From NCBI GenBank assembly GCA_937875975.1, contig CALEEU010000105.1, positions 1 through 29,535 of the forward strand: 29,535 bases of DNA, in the 5' to 3' direction. Below are positions 1 through 7,868 of the stretch, piece after piece (the stretch's first letter is position 1; every line of letters starts with the position of its first letter). The translations under genes were made by a program, and so were the position numbers. This stretch comes from an uncultured Opitutia bacterium. GTDB taxonomy: Bacteria; Verrucomicrobiota; Verrucomicrobiia; Opitutales; UBA953. The notes beneath the pieces were generated by a model, which was given only the letters and a program-made list of their open reading frames with translations, was not told the DNA's origin and did not search any database.

Positions 1-629
1 CTGCGCGTGGTGTCCCATTTGTGGAAGAATGTGACCAAAGCGTCCTGGGCCTCGGAAGATTTCACCTCGCTGAATGACGTCAGCTCCTTCGGGTCGACGC
101 GGAGTGTTTGTTCGGTGAAGCCGGGGGTCGTTATGCCAACCGGAATCGGGGCTTCGCTCTCGATGCTGCGCATGAAGCGGCTGCCGAGGTTACTTGTACG
201 GGCGCGGGTGGCGCGGAGGTCTCCGACCCACAGTTGCTCGAACATCTCGGTGCCGGCCGGAGTCTGTAAAGTCCAGCGGCCATCTTTACCCGAGCCGAAG
301 GCGGGCAGTTCCTTGCCGCCGGAGATGATGACCTTCGCCCCCTGGGCGGCTTCGTAGGAGATGGTCCGCCCCGCATCGCCGGAATCCTTCTCGTCGAACG
401 CGACGGCTTCGGTGACGCGGTAGGTGCCGGTCGCGAAGATCACGCGGATGGGTTCGGTGAGCGGACGAGGCAGTTTGCGGACGGCGAGGCGGGCGCCGTC
501 GAGCGAGGCCAGCGGGGCTTCGGCTTTGCCGCTAGCTCGGTCATCGCCCTGAGGGGAAACATAGAGGTCCAGCGCCTGTGCCGCTAAAGGCAGGAGGAGG
601 ACAATTAACAGCGAACGACTGAAAGGCAT
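1..629 (-). CDS. Secreted right-handed beta-helix protein, N-terminal part (3' end outside the window)
   Basis: The minus-strand frame opens with ATG at 627-629 and stays open to the window edge, giving 209 codons. Residues 1-19 form a Sec signal peptide (basic start, leucine-rich core, AQA cleavage context). The mature chain begins with a YVSPQGDD motif at 23-30 and a downstream ARLAVRKL stretch. This opening is typical of secreted parallel beta-helix proteins (pectate-lyase-like or glycoside hydrolase families), in which the first strand is followed by a repeat-rich helix. The catalytic part is not in the window, so lyase, hydrolase or adhesin cannot be separated. It lies 35 bp after the methyltransferase on the same strand. 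An 8-bp inverted repeat covers its start codon. The call of secreted beta-helix type is fairly secure; any enzyme activity is not. Confidence 0.72.
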   Translation of the reverse strand, partial: MPFSRSLLIVLLLPLAAQALDLYVSPQGDDRASGKAEAPLASLDGARLAVRKLPRPLTEPIRVIFATGTYRVTEAVAFDEKDSGDAGRTISYEAAQGAKVIISGGKELPAFGSGKDGRWTLQTPAGTEMFEQLWVGDLRATRARTSNLGSRFMRSIESEAPIPVGITTPGFTEQTLRVDPKELTSFSEVKSSEAQDALVTFFHKWDTTR

Positions 630-652
630 GGGTATCCCGACAAGACCCATGC
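626..652 (-). promoter_or_regulatory. Inverted repeat covering the start codon of the beta-helix gene
   Basis: GCATGGGT at 626-633 is perfectly complementary to ACCCATGC at 645-652, with an 11-base loop. On the transcribed minus strand the 3' arm contains the ATG of the beta-helix gene. The transcript could therefore fold over its own start codon, or the repeat could be a protein-binding operator. Perfect 8-bp repeats at this spacing do occur by chance in a window this long, so only the position makes it notable. Confidence 0.3.
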
Positions 653-664
653 GAGGCGGTTCCC

Positions 665-1378
665 TCAAGACTTTCTGGCAACAAAGAAACGCGTCTCGCC
701 GGCGAACTGCCGGACGAGCGGGCCATCGGCCGCGACCTCGGTGCTTAAAGGACACTCAATCACCGTGAAGCCCGTTTCCGATAACTCGCCGCGGGTTTCG
801 ACTTCGGTGCTGCTGTGCATGAAGACCGGTGACGTATCGCTCTCGTGCCAGCGGTCGCCCGGAATTCCATCGTCCGGCTCGGCTTCCTTTGCCCGGTAGG
901 CAGCGTAGGCGCCTTTCTCGCGGTCGGCAGCCGTGAAGAGGAGGACGCCGCCGGGTTTCAGCACGCGATGGATTGAGCGGAGGGCCGCCAAACGGTGAGT
1001 TCGGCTGGGTAGGCACATGAGTCCGTTGAAGGCGTAGATTGCTCCGTCGAAGCTGGCATCGGGGTAGGTGAGGGCGGTGGCATCCTGCTGTTCGACAATC
1101 TTCTCCCAGGCTTCGTCATGGTCGGCCAGTACCGCTCGGGCGAGGCTCACCATGATCGGCGAGAAGTCCGTCGCGATGACGTGGGAGTATCCGGATTGTA
1201 ACAGTCCCAGGGCCACCCGACCTCCGCCGCACCCGAGCTCGAGGATGCGGTGGGGCTTTGAAAAATGCCGCTCGATGAGCACGCGTTCCGAAGCCCAGAT
1301 CCCGACCCTCACGGCCGCCCGGGCATAGTGCAGGGCCGTCTCGGTCTCCAGCCAATGGGTCTGCGGGTCGCGTTCCAT
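665..1378 (-). CDS. Class I SAM-dependent methyltransferase
   Basis: This is a cytoplasmic methyltransferase of 237 residues with a Rossmann-type fold. The SAM-binding motif I, LELGCGGGRV, is at residues 46-55. It is followed by the acidic ATDFSP strand (motif II), an EQQDATALTYPDASFD stretch (motif III) and the RVLKPGGVLLF motif typical of Methyltransf_11/25 domains. The substrate cannot be read from the sequence. I chose the ATG at 1376-1378; an in-frame TTG four codons upstream is possible but less likely. It is divergent from the DUF192 lipoprotein gene, with 54 bp between the start codons. It may be co-transcribed with the beta-helix gene downstream. Confidence 0.85.
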   Translation of the reverse strand: MERDPQTHWLETETALHYARAAVRVGIWASERVLIERHFSKPHRILELGCGGGRVALGLLQSGYSHVIATDFSPIMVSLARAVLADHDEAWEKIVEQQDATALTYPDASFDGAIYAFNGLMCLPSRTHRLAALRSIHRVLKPGGVLLFTAADREKGAYAAYRAKEAEPDDGIPGDRWHESDTSPVFMHSSTEVETRGELSETGFTVIECPLSTEVAADGPLVRQFAGETRFFVARKS

Positions 1379-1432
1379 ACCTTGAAGCAAGCGAATCTTG
1401 CCACCGAGGCAATCGCAGGAACACTCCCCGTT

Positions 1433-1936
1433 ATGACTCGGCTGTTATTCCTTTCTCTGGTGTTGGCGCTCGTCGCTTGCGATAGTCGGCAGGCCTCCTC
1501 GGCGCCGGTCGCGGAGCTTGGTATTGAGAAGCGTTTCCCCGTGCGCATGGGGGTGGTGCTGGGTCAGTTACAAATCGCCGCGACCGACCTCGAGAAGGCC
1601 CGTGGCCTCATGGGCGTGACCAAACTGACTGACGAGCAAGGCATGGTCTTTATGTATGATGCTGAGACGCGGATGAGCTTCTGGATGAAAGACACCCCGC
1701 TCGATCTCGACATTGCGTTCGTCGCCCGCGACGGGACCGTCCTTGAGGTCAGGACCATGACCGCTGGCGATACCGAGACGACGTCATCGGGCAGCGATCA
1801 AGTGCGTTTCGCGATTGAGATGCGGGCCGGCTGGTTCGGTCATTTCGGCGTCAAGGCCGGCGATAAGATCAATATCGATGACCTGCGTGCCGCCTTGAAG
1901 GCGCGGGGCTTCGACCCGAAGCGGTTCATTCCCTGA
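1433..1936 (+). CDS. DUF192 lipoprotein
   Basis: A 167-residue exported protein of the DUF192 family (PF02643). Residues 1-16 form a lipoprotein signal with lipobox LVAC, so Cys16 would be lipidated. Asp17 at position +2 would favour inner-membrane retention under the E. coli rule. The rest matches the family: an EKARGLMG motif, GMVFMYD, then MSFWMKDTPLDLDIAFV, the family's most conserved block. The function of DUF192 is not established. The frame is open much further upstream (from 1265), but that part overlaps the divergent methyltransferase and lacks the signal peptide, so the start at 1433 is preferred. The gene ends directly against the stop codon of the convergent micro-ORF, with no base between. 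Confidence 0.88.
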   Translation: MTRLLFLSLVLALVACDSRQASSAPVAELGIEKRFPVRMGVVLGQLQIAATDLEKARGLMGVTKLTDEQGMVFMYDAETRMSFWMKDTPLDLDIAFVARDGTVLEVRTMTAGDTETTSSGSDQVRFAIEMRAGWFGHFGVKAGDKINIDDLRAALKARGFDPKRFIP

Positions 1937-2041
1937 TCAGAGGGAGCGCCAGATCAGTAATAAGCCCGTGGCGGCAGCGAGGCAGCCGAGCACGAAGGCG
2001 AGGGCCAGACGTTCGGCTGCGGTCGTGCGGAAAATCCTCAT
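1937..2041 (-). CDS. 34-residue single-pass membrane micro-ORF coupled to the prenyl synthase
   Basis: A 34-codon frame starts with ATG at 2039-2041. This overlaps the TGA of the prenyl synthase gene (2038-2040) in an ATGA arrangement, the usual sign of translational coupling. It stops with TGA at 1937-1939, directly against the convergent DUF192 stop. The peptide has a short basic N-terminus (MRIFRTTAAER) and then about 20 hydrophobic residues (LALAFVLGCLAAATGLLL) ending in IWRSL, which is a plausible single transmembrane helix. I do not recognise a family. The exact packing between two stop codons and the ATGA overlap argue for a real gene, but a frame this short could be chance. Confidence 0.5.
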   Translation of the reverse strand: MRIFRTTAAERLALAFVLGCLAAATGLLLIWRSL

Positions 2042-2988
2042 GCCTTCGGCGCGAGTCGGGCGGCGGCTTCGCGGAGGAAGGCCGTGAGACGCAACAAGAA
2101 GAAGGGCGAAGGGGAGCCGGCAATTGGTTCGAGGGCCTGTTCGGCCGAGGCGATCTCGGCGTCGAGCCGGCGGAAGCTTTCGCGCCAGGCTTCGGGGGAG
2201 ATCAGCTTGCGGGCATCGCCGCCGGCGCGGAGGGCCGTCAGGAAGCCTTTGCCGGAGCGGTCGCGCTCGAGGAGCATCGGCAGGGTTAGTTTGCCGCTGG
2301 CGGCGTCGGTACCGAGGGTCTTGCCCGCCTTGGTGTCATCTTGCAGCAGGTCAACGAGGTCGTCGTAAATCTGGTAGGCGATACCGAGATGGCGTCCGAA
2401 GAGGGAGCACGCGGTGATGTGTTCTGCCGGGCGGCCGGCGAGGAGGGCGCCGACGTGGCAGGCGCCTTCGAAGAGTTCAGCCGTCTTCAAGCGGATGTGG
2501 CGGGTGTAATCTTCAAGGGAAAGATCATCGTGGCCGCGGGAGAAGGTCTGGCAGACTTCGCCGGAGCAGACCTCGCGGGAGGCCCGGGCGACGATGCGGC
2601 AGAGTTCCGGGGTCGGGTGGTCGGCGGCGAGGACGAGCGCGTGGGCGAAGAGCGCGTCGCCGAAGAGCACCGCCGCGTGGGCGCCGTGGGTGCGATTGGG
2701 AGTATCGCTACCGTGGCGGGTGTCCGCGCCGTCCAAGACGTCGTCATGCACGAGCGTGGCGAGGTGGACCAGTTCGATGATGCCGGCACCGCGGACCAAA
2801 GCCTCGGGCGGATTACCGCCGGCTCCGGAACCGAACGCGAGCAAAGGACGCAGGCGTTTCCCGGGGTGGGCGAGTACGTCGCGGACCATCGGGCGCACTT
2901 CTGGTTCGAACGCGAGTTCCTGCGCAGCGAGGAATTTCTCGAGCGCCGCGAAGTGGGCTTCAAGGCCGGCGTGCAGCGGAGAGGACAC
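2038..2988 (-). CDS. Polyprenyl diphosphate synthase (trans-isoprenyl chain elongation)
   Basis: A 316-residue all-alpha isoprenyl synthase that condenses isopentenyl diphosphate onto an allylic diphosphate. The substrate-binding GKRLRPLL motif is at 43-50. The first Asp-rich motif DDVLD is at 82-86, followed by the RHG arginine region. The second, DDLVD, is at 209-213, followed by KTLGTDAASGKLTLP. Both Asp-rich motifs, which bind Mg-diphosphate, are intact. Length and motif spacing suit a long-chain synthase (octaprenyl or heptaprenyl type, for a menaquinone or ubiquinone side chain), but chain length cannot be decided by eye. The start is GTG at 2986-2988. Its stop overlaps the ATG of a small membrane ORF. 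Confidence 0.88.
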   Translation of the reverse strand: MSSPLHAGLEAHFAALEKFLAAQELAFEPEVRPMVRDVLAHPGKRLRPLLAFGSGAGGNPPEALVRGAGIIELVHLATLVHDDVLDGADTRHGSDTPNRTHGAHAAVLFGDALFAHALVLAADHPTPELCRIVARASREVCSGEVCQTFSRGHDDLSLEDYTRHIRLKTAELFEGACHVGALLAGRPAEHITACSLFGRHLGIAYQIYDDLVDLLQDDTKAGKTLGTDAASGKLTLPMLLERDRSGKGFLTALRAGGDARKLISPEAWRESFRRLDAEIASAEQALEPIAGSPSPFFLLRLTAFLREAAARLAPKA

Positions 2989-3005
2989 GCCGCAATGTGC
3001 GGGTG

Positions 3006-3029
3006 AAAAAGCCCTTGCGCAAGCGCAGG
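3006..3029 (-). terminator. Possible intrinsic terminator after the four-cysteine protein gene
   Basis: On the minus strand, CCTGCG, a CTTG loop and CGCAAGG form a six-pair stem with one bulged A, followed by GCTTTTT. It lies about 29 bp downstream of the stop of the gene at 3058-3921 and just upstream of the prenyl synthase start. It could separate the tatC group from the prenyl synthase. The stem is short, so the call is weak. Confidence 0.35.
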
Positions 3030-3057
3030 ATGCGGGGAGGGACCGACTAGGGCGGGC

Positions 3058-3921
3058 TCAGGGGACGAACTTCGTTTCGACTGAGACGATCACCTTGCCG
3101 CTGCTGGCGCATTCGGCGCAGGGGATCCGCTTATCGACCAGCTGCCCCTTCTGGGCTTCGCGAGTAAAGCCGAGGCCGCCGCACTTCTTGCAGGAAAATT
3201 GCTCGTCGGTCGTCGCGCTCATCTCCGCGCCGGCGTTGATCGCTTCCACGAACTTCTGCAGGCCGGCCGGGGAATTCTCCAGCGTGGCGCATTCAACGAA
3301 GGCTTCACGACGGATGGTCAGGCGCTTGCCGGTGAGGGGCGGGTAGTTTGCGGTAAAGAGGAGGGCGACCGTCCCGACGTGCATGCCTGTGAGCTTACCT
3401 GCGTCGCCGACTTTGGCTGGCTTCTCGAGGAGGAGGATGGCCATCGTATCGGCACCGGCGGCGAGGACTTCGTTGGGGCCGGAGGCAGGCCAGGCGGCCT
3501 TGGCGAGGAAGCGGTTATCGCCCAGGTCCTGGAGGAGCGCGTAGTTCACGGTCGCGAGATAGCCGGTGGCCTTGCTCGAACCAGCCGGAGATCCGTCGAT
3601 GATGCGCTGGGTGGCGAAGGCGGAGTAGAGACGCAGGAGTTCCTTGGAAGTCTCGGTGAATCCCAGCTTATTGACCTTCGAGAGCTGGAATGTGCGGGTC
3701 GTCTTGGCTTCGGGGGGCGTGAGGGAGCGGAAGGGCGTGATGACCACGGAGTCATCGGCTTCTTCTTCGACGGCCTTCGATGGGCCCTTCGTGGCGGCAG
3801 CGGTTGCCGCTGTCTCGGCCGGTACCGTCGCGTTCGCCGTGGCTTTCGTGCCGAAGGCGGTCGACTGGGCTGAAGCCGAAGCGGCGGAAGCCAGGAGGAC
3901 GAGGAGCAGTCGCTTGAGCAT
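3058..3921 (-). CDS. Secreted protein with C-terminal four-cysteine zinc-ribbon-like module, unknown function
   Basis: 287 residues. A Sec signal peptide covers about 1-19 (MLKRLLLVLLASAASASAQ). Residues 20-60 are Ala/Thr-rich and probably disordered. A central globular region of about 200 residues has no motif I recognise. The last 45 residues carry CKKCGGLGF (Cys244, Cys247) and CAECASSGK (Cys268, Cys271). These are two CxxC-x-G-type half-sites resembling the zinc-binding repeats of DnaJ. Such a module is unusual in an exported protein; it could bind zinc or form disulphides. The gene follows tatC with 4 bp between stop and start, so the two are very likely co-transcribed. I do not assign a function. 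Confidence 0.7.
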   Translation of the reverse strand: MLKRLLLVLLASAASASAQSTAFGTKATANATVPAETAATAAATKGPSKAVEEEADDSVVITPFRSLTPPEAKTTRTFQLSKVNKLGFTETSKELLRLYSAFATQRIIDGSPAGSSKATGYLATVNYALLQDLGDNRFLAKAAWPASGPNEVLAAGADTMAILLLEKPAKVGDAGKLTGMHVGTVALLFTANYPPLTGKRLTIRREAFVECATLENSPAGLQKFVEAINAGAEMSATTDEQFSCKKCGGLGFTREAQKGQLVDKRIPCAECASSGKVIVSVETKFVP

Positions 3922-3925
3922 GGGA

Positions 3926-4921
3926 TTAGTCGAGGGAGGAAAGGTCGCCTTCCGCGGGGGGCGGCGTGGACTTGGGCTTGGCCGGAGCCGAGCTGCTGTC
4001 GGAAGGGGTCACCGGCTTACGGGGCTTCGGACGGGGCTCGTCTTGATAGGAGGAGTCATCCTCAACGTCCGGCAGGTCATCGTCTTCCGGGTCAGGCTTA
4101 TCGCCGCGGGCGACGCGTTTGCGGCGGACGATGACGGTGCCGACCGCGACGGCGGCAAGGTAGAAGCCGAACAGCACGCTGGTCATCACGATCAAGGAGA
4201 CCGGTTCGGCGATCGGAGTGATCAGGGCGACCAGGAGCATGATGCTGACCAGCATCCCGCGCCAGGACTTGAGCAGCGTCTTGGGGCGGACGAGTTCGAG
4301 CCACATGAGCACGATCAGCGCGAGGGGGAACTGGAAGGTCAGGCCGGTGAGCAGGCACATCATGACCACGAAGGCGTAATAGTCGGAAGCCTGCCAGGTG
4401 ACCTCCATCTTCATGCCTTCGGCGAAGTGCTGCCAGATCTGGATCGACATCGGACTGAGCCAATAGAAGGCCAACGCAGCTCCCATGAGGAAGAGGATGA
4501 GGGCGGCGCCACAGAAGGGGACGAGTCCGCTCTTCTCCCGATCCGTGAGGGCAGGGCCGACGAAGCGTGCGGTCTCGTAAAGGAAGACCGGGGAAGCGAC
4601 GGCCACGCCGACGCCGAAGCCGGCGTACATGAGGACTTTCCAGACCCCCATGAAAGTGAACTCCTTGAGCTCTCCCATGTTGATCAGTCCTTCCCCGGGT
4701 TGGCTCAAGGCGAAGGCGAGCGGCGAAGTCTCGGGATGCTTGGCCCACTCGAGAGGCATGTTCAGCAGCGCGGGGGTCTCGCGATAGAAGACGAGGGCGG
4801 TGACCATGCCGATGGCGAAGACGGTGACGACCCGGATCAGCGAGATGCGCAGGTCGTCGAGGTGCTCCAAGAACGACATCTCGCTCCTGGACTTGTTGCG
4901 ACGAATGAGGGTGGAAAGCAT
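3926..4921 (-). CDS. tatC: Sec-independent protein translocase TatC, with long C-terminal tail
   Basis: Core membrane subunit of the twin-arginine translocase, which recognises RR signal peptides and exports folded proteins. The 331-residue chain starts with the cytoplasmic FLEHLDDLRISL block at 17-28 (family HLxELRxRL, here Asp in place of Glu). Six hydrophobic segments follow between about 30 and 265, with the conserved periplasmic-loop region SPVFLYETARFVGPALTDREK and the GLTFQFPLAL segment around 193-202. Gln197 sits where E. coli has the functional Glu170; Gln there is, as I recall, usual in cyanobacterial and chloroplast TatC. Residues 266-331 form an acidic, Pro/Ser-rich, probably disordered tail beyond the usual length of about 250. 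Start 4921 is chosen because it lies 4 bp after the helicase stop. No tatA/B is in the window. The DUF1552 protein is a likely substrate. Confidence 0.93.
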   Translation of the reverse strand: MLSTLIRRNKSRSEMSFLEHLDDLRISLIRVVTVFAIGMVTALVFYRETPALLNMPLEWAKHPETSPLAFALSQPGEGLINMGELKEFTFMGVWKVLMYAGFGVGVAVASPVFLYETARFVGPALTDREKSGLVPFCGAALILFLMGAALAFYWLSPMSIQIWQHFAEGMKMEVTWQASDYYAFVVMMCLLTGLTFQFPLALIVLMWLELVRPKTLLKSWRGMLVSIMLLVALITPIAEPVSLIVMTSVLFGFYLAAVAVGTVIVRRKRVARGDKPDPEDDDLPDVEDDSSYQDEPRPKPRKPVTPSDSSSAPAKPKSTPPPAEGDLSSLD

Positions 4922-4925
4922 GGGG

Positions 4926-7868
4926 TTAGTCCTTGCGGAGGAGGTCCTTGATGACGTCAAGGCTGAGGCCAGACGAAACGGAGTCTGATTCGGTCAGGAG
5001 CTTACGCAACATCTCAGACTTGGACTTTTGCAGCTCCATGACGCGTTCTTCGATGGTTCCGGCGGCAATCAGTTTGATGCTGGTGACCGTACGGGTCTGG
5101 CCGATGCGGTGGGCACGGTCCGTGGCCTGGGCTTCGGCGGCAGGATTCCACCAAGGGTCGAAATGGATGACCGTGTCGGCGCCCGTCAGGTTGAGGCCCG
5201 TACCGCCCGCCTTCAGCGACATGAGCATGACCGGGATGGTGGGGGTCGAATTGAAAGTATCGCAGACGCCTTGGCGGTCCTTGGTGGAGCCGTCGAGGTA
5301 GCAGTAGGGGATGTCGCGATCCTCAAGGGCTGTCTTGAGGAGCTGCAGCGCGGTGACGAAAGTCGAGAAGACCAGCATGCGATGGCCGGCGTCCTTGGAT
5401 TCTTCGACGAGTTCGAGGAAAGCCTGCAACTTGGCGGAGTCGGCTTCTTCCATCTTGGGGTCGAGGATGCGCGGGTCGGCGCAGATTTGCCGGAGCCGGA
5501 GGAGTTGGTTGAAAGCCGCCATCTGGATGCGGGCCTGCGTGGCGCCGCCCATCTCCATCTCGAAGATCTCCTGGCGCGTGGATTCAAGGATCTCGTCGTA
5601 GATCTTCTTCTGATTGTCCTCGAAATCGCAGTAGACGATCTGCTCGATCTTGGCCGGGAGTTCGGGAGCGACGGCGACCTTGGAGCGGCGCAGGATATAA
5701 GGCGCGGCCATCTGCAGGAGACGGTCGTCGTGCCACTTGCGTTCTTCGGCTTGGATCCGTTCCTCGGGCTTGGGCAGGTAGCCCGGCATCAGGAAGCCGA
5801 AAAGCGAGCGCAGGTCCTCGAGCGAATTCTCCACCGGCGTGCCGGTGAGGATGTAGCGACCCTTCGCGACGAGCTGCTTGACGGCCTTGGCGGCCTGGGC
5901 GCGGGAGTTCTTGATGTTCTGGCCTTCGTCGCAGATCGCGGCGCCCCAGGTGATGAGGGAGAACGCGGCGATATCGCGGGAGAGCGTGCCGTACGAGGTG
6001 ATGACGAGATCGAAGCGCTGCAGGTATTCCTGGGCGGTGAAGCGGTTCTGGCCGTGGTGGGCGAGGACCTTCAGCGAAGGGGTGAACCGACGGGCCTCGC
6101 GGCGCCAGTTCTCGACGAGCGAAGCCGGGCAGACGACGAGGCAGGGGCCGTCTTCGGGGCGGTGCTGGCGCAGGGCCTCCATGAAGGCCAAGGCCTGCAC
6201 GGTCTTGCCGAGGCCCATCTCGTCGGCGAGGAGGCCGCCGAGGGAATTATTATGGATATGCCAGAGCCAGGCTACGCCGACCTGCTGGTAGATGCGGAGC
6301 ATCTTGCTGAGCTCCTCGCGGATGGGCGCGGGCTGGAGCTTCGAAAGGTTGCGGATCGCGGACGAGCGCTTGCTCCAGGTCTCGGGCGGCGCAAAGGCGG
6401 CCTGCAGTTCCTCGGCGATGGCGTCGGCGCTGGCGAGGTCGGCGTACCCGATCTTCAGGTTGAGGTCCAGGTCGACGTCGCGCTTGGATTCTCCGGTGAT
6501 GCGGCGCTGGGCGTTGCGGATCGACTCCATGAGCTCCGGCGTGATGAGGCGCGGTCCTTGGTCGGTGTAGAAGAACATGCGGCCGCTCGAGAGGGCCTCT
6601 TGGATGACCTTCGGGGATTTGCCTTCGGGGTCGATGCCGATGGCGAAGCGGAAACCATCGTTCTCTTCGGACGCGTCGCACTTCGCCTTGGCGAGGTCGA
6701 CGTTGCGGAGGGAGTGCGAGAGGTTATGCGTGAAGAACGCGCCATTGTCCGTCATCAGCAGCTTGTGATGGCGGGCGAGGAAGTTGAGCACCTGGATCGT
6801 GCCGGCGAGGTACCATTCGCGGGTGGTGGTCTCGAGGGTGAAGCCGCTGCGCTGGAGCACGTCGCGGAGCTCGGCGACCGGTCCGGAAGATTGCTGGGGG
6901 AGGCGGATGCGCAGCCATTTCATCGAGCCATCGACCCAAGGGCGGTCGTCGCGGCCGCGTTCTTGCGAACGGACTTCCTGCTCTTCGGGGCCATCTTCGG
7001 GGGCTTCGCCGGCGGCGTTGGTCTGCGGCGTCGGCGCGGGTTCGTCGAGGTGTTCGTGGACCTTGTCGAGGTGGTCGCCGTCCCACGCCAACGGGGTTTC
7101 CGGCGCGTTGGCCATGCGGAAGATCTTTAGGCCCTTGCCGATGGCGAGGAGCTGGCGAAGGTGGCGGCGGGTGAGCGGGAGGATGCCCTGGAGCTTGCCG
7201 TGGCAGAGGTTCTCGAGGATCGCCAGGAAGAAGACCGTGTCCGGCTCGATGGTCCATGCCTTGCTGCGGTCGAGGTTCTCGGGCGCGACCTGAGCCCCGT
7301 CGACGCGGAGCTCGAGGCGGCAGATGATCTCGTCGCGCGCAGCGGCGGTGACGATGTTCGGTGGAACGATGAAACGCACTTCGATGGGCGTGCCGCGTTT
7401 TTCTGAGAGAGTGAGGGATTTGAGCCGGGGTCCTGCCGGGGTCGTTTCCGCTTCCTTTGACTTTTCCTTCTTCGTATCAGCCGTCTTTTCCTTCGTCGTG
7501 GTCGCTGTCGCCGGTTTGCCGGGCGGTGCGGCCGGTTTCGGCGGCGCCATTGTCTCGGGCTTCATATAACCCTCCTTGGTCGCAAGCACGAGGTAAGCGG
7601 CCACGGAGTGCACGCACAGTTTTCTTCGGCCGACCGAGACCTCGCAGCCGCACTCGTTGCGCTGGAAGGTGACCGAACGGAGATTCCAGCGGGCTTCGCG
7701 TGACTCCTTGCCGTCGTCGACGAGGGCTTCGGCGACCGGGGGCGTCCAGAGGGCCTTCTTCACCTTTCCCTTGGCTACCAGCTCCTTGGCGAGAAGCACG
7801 GTCGCACCGCCAGCTAGATCGATGAGATCGTCTTCGGAGATGTTGGGCAACGGCTGACGCGGCGCCAT
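4926..7868 (-). CDS. SNF2-family DEAD-like helicase/translocase with N-terminal SWIM zinc finger
   Basis: A cytoplasmic ATP-dependent double-stranded-DNA translocase of 980 residues (from ATG 7866-7868; an in-frame ATG 15 codons upstream is possible). A SWIM finger CxC-x9-CxH lies at Cys73, Cys75, Cys85 and His87. A Pro/Lys/Thr-rich linker follows at about 105-145. The C-terminal half is the SNF2 motor: Walker A DEMGLGKT at 549-556, motif II DEGQNIKN, motif III LTGTPVENSLEDL, then the Helicase_C motifs SLKAGGTGLNL and the ATDRAHRIGQ box (arginine finger). This architecture is common in bacteria as 'SWIM/SNF2 helicase'; roles in transcription recycling (RapA-like) or repair are possible but unproven. 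It forms a tight minus-strand run with tatC (4 bp). Between it and the dapF-like gene upstream are 77 bp. Confidence 0.92.
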   Translation of the reverse strand: MAPRQPLPNISEDDLIDLAGGATVLLAKELVAKGKVKKALWTPPVAEALVDDGKESREARWNLRSVTFQRNECGCEVSVGRRKLCVHSVAAYLVLATKEGYMKPETMAPPKPAAPPGKPATATTTKEKTADTKKEKSKEAETTPAGPRLKSLTLSEKRGTPIEVRFIVPPNIVTAAARDEIICRLELRVDGAQVAPENLDRSKAWTIEPDTVFFLAILENLCHGKLQGILPLTRRHLRQLLAIGKGLKIFRMANAPETPLAWDGDHLDKVHEHLDEPAPTPQTNAAGEAPEDGPEEQEVRSQERGRDDRPWVDGSMKWLRIRLPQQSSGPVAELRDVLQRSGFTLETTTREWYLAGTIQVLNFLARHHKLLMTDNGAFFTHNLSHSLRNVDLAKAKCDASEENDGFRFAIGIDPEGKSPKVIQEALSSGRMFFYTDQGPRLITPELMESIRNAQRRITGESKRDVDLDLNLKIGYADLASADAIAEELQAAFAPPETWSKRSSAIRNLSKLQPAPIREELSKMLRIYQQVGVAWLWHIHNNSLGGLLADEMGLGKTVQALAFMEALRQHRPEDGPCLVVCPASLVENWRREARRFTPSLKVLAHHGQNRFTAQEYLQRFDLVITSYGTLSRDIAAFSLITWGAAICDEGQNIKNSRAQAAKAVKQLVAKGRYILTGTPVENSLEDLRSLFGFLMPGYLPKPEERIQAEERKWHDDRLLQMAAPYILRRSKVAVAPELPAKIEQIVYCDFEDNQKKIYDEILESTRQEIFEMEMGGATQARIQMAAFNQLLRLRQICADPRILDPKMEEADSAKLQAFLELVEESKDAGHRMLVFSTFVTALQLLKTALEDRDIPYCYLDGSTKDRQGVCDTFNSTPTIPVMLMSLKAGGTGLNLTGADTVIHFDPWWNPAAEAQATDRAHRIGQTRTVTSIKLIAAGTIEERVMELQKSKSEMLRKLLTESDSVSSGLSLDVIKDLLRKD

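Noticed and set aside
1265..1432. Upstream extension of the DUF192 gene by 56 codons
   Set aside because: It overlaps the divergent methyltransferase coding region and would place the lipoprotein signal inside the chain; the ATG at 1433 gives a standard lipoprotein.
3644..4951. A 435-codon plus-strand frame opposite tatC
   Set aside because: Its His/Glu/Asp-rich composition mirrors the antisense of TatC membrane helices and tail; no start context or domain.
5028..7130. A 700-codon plus-strand open frame opposite the helicase gene
   Set aside because: The minus strand encodes a complete SNF2 helicase with all motifs. The plus-strand frame is rich in Gly/Arg/Glu/Leu with no recognisable domain and is explained by GC-rich codon use on the opposite strand.
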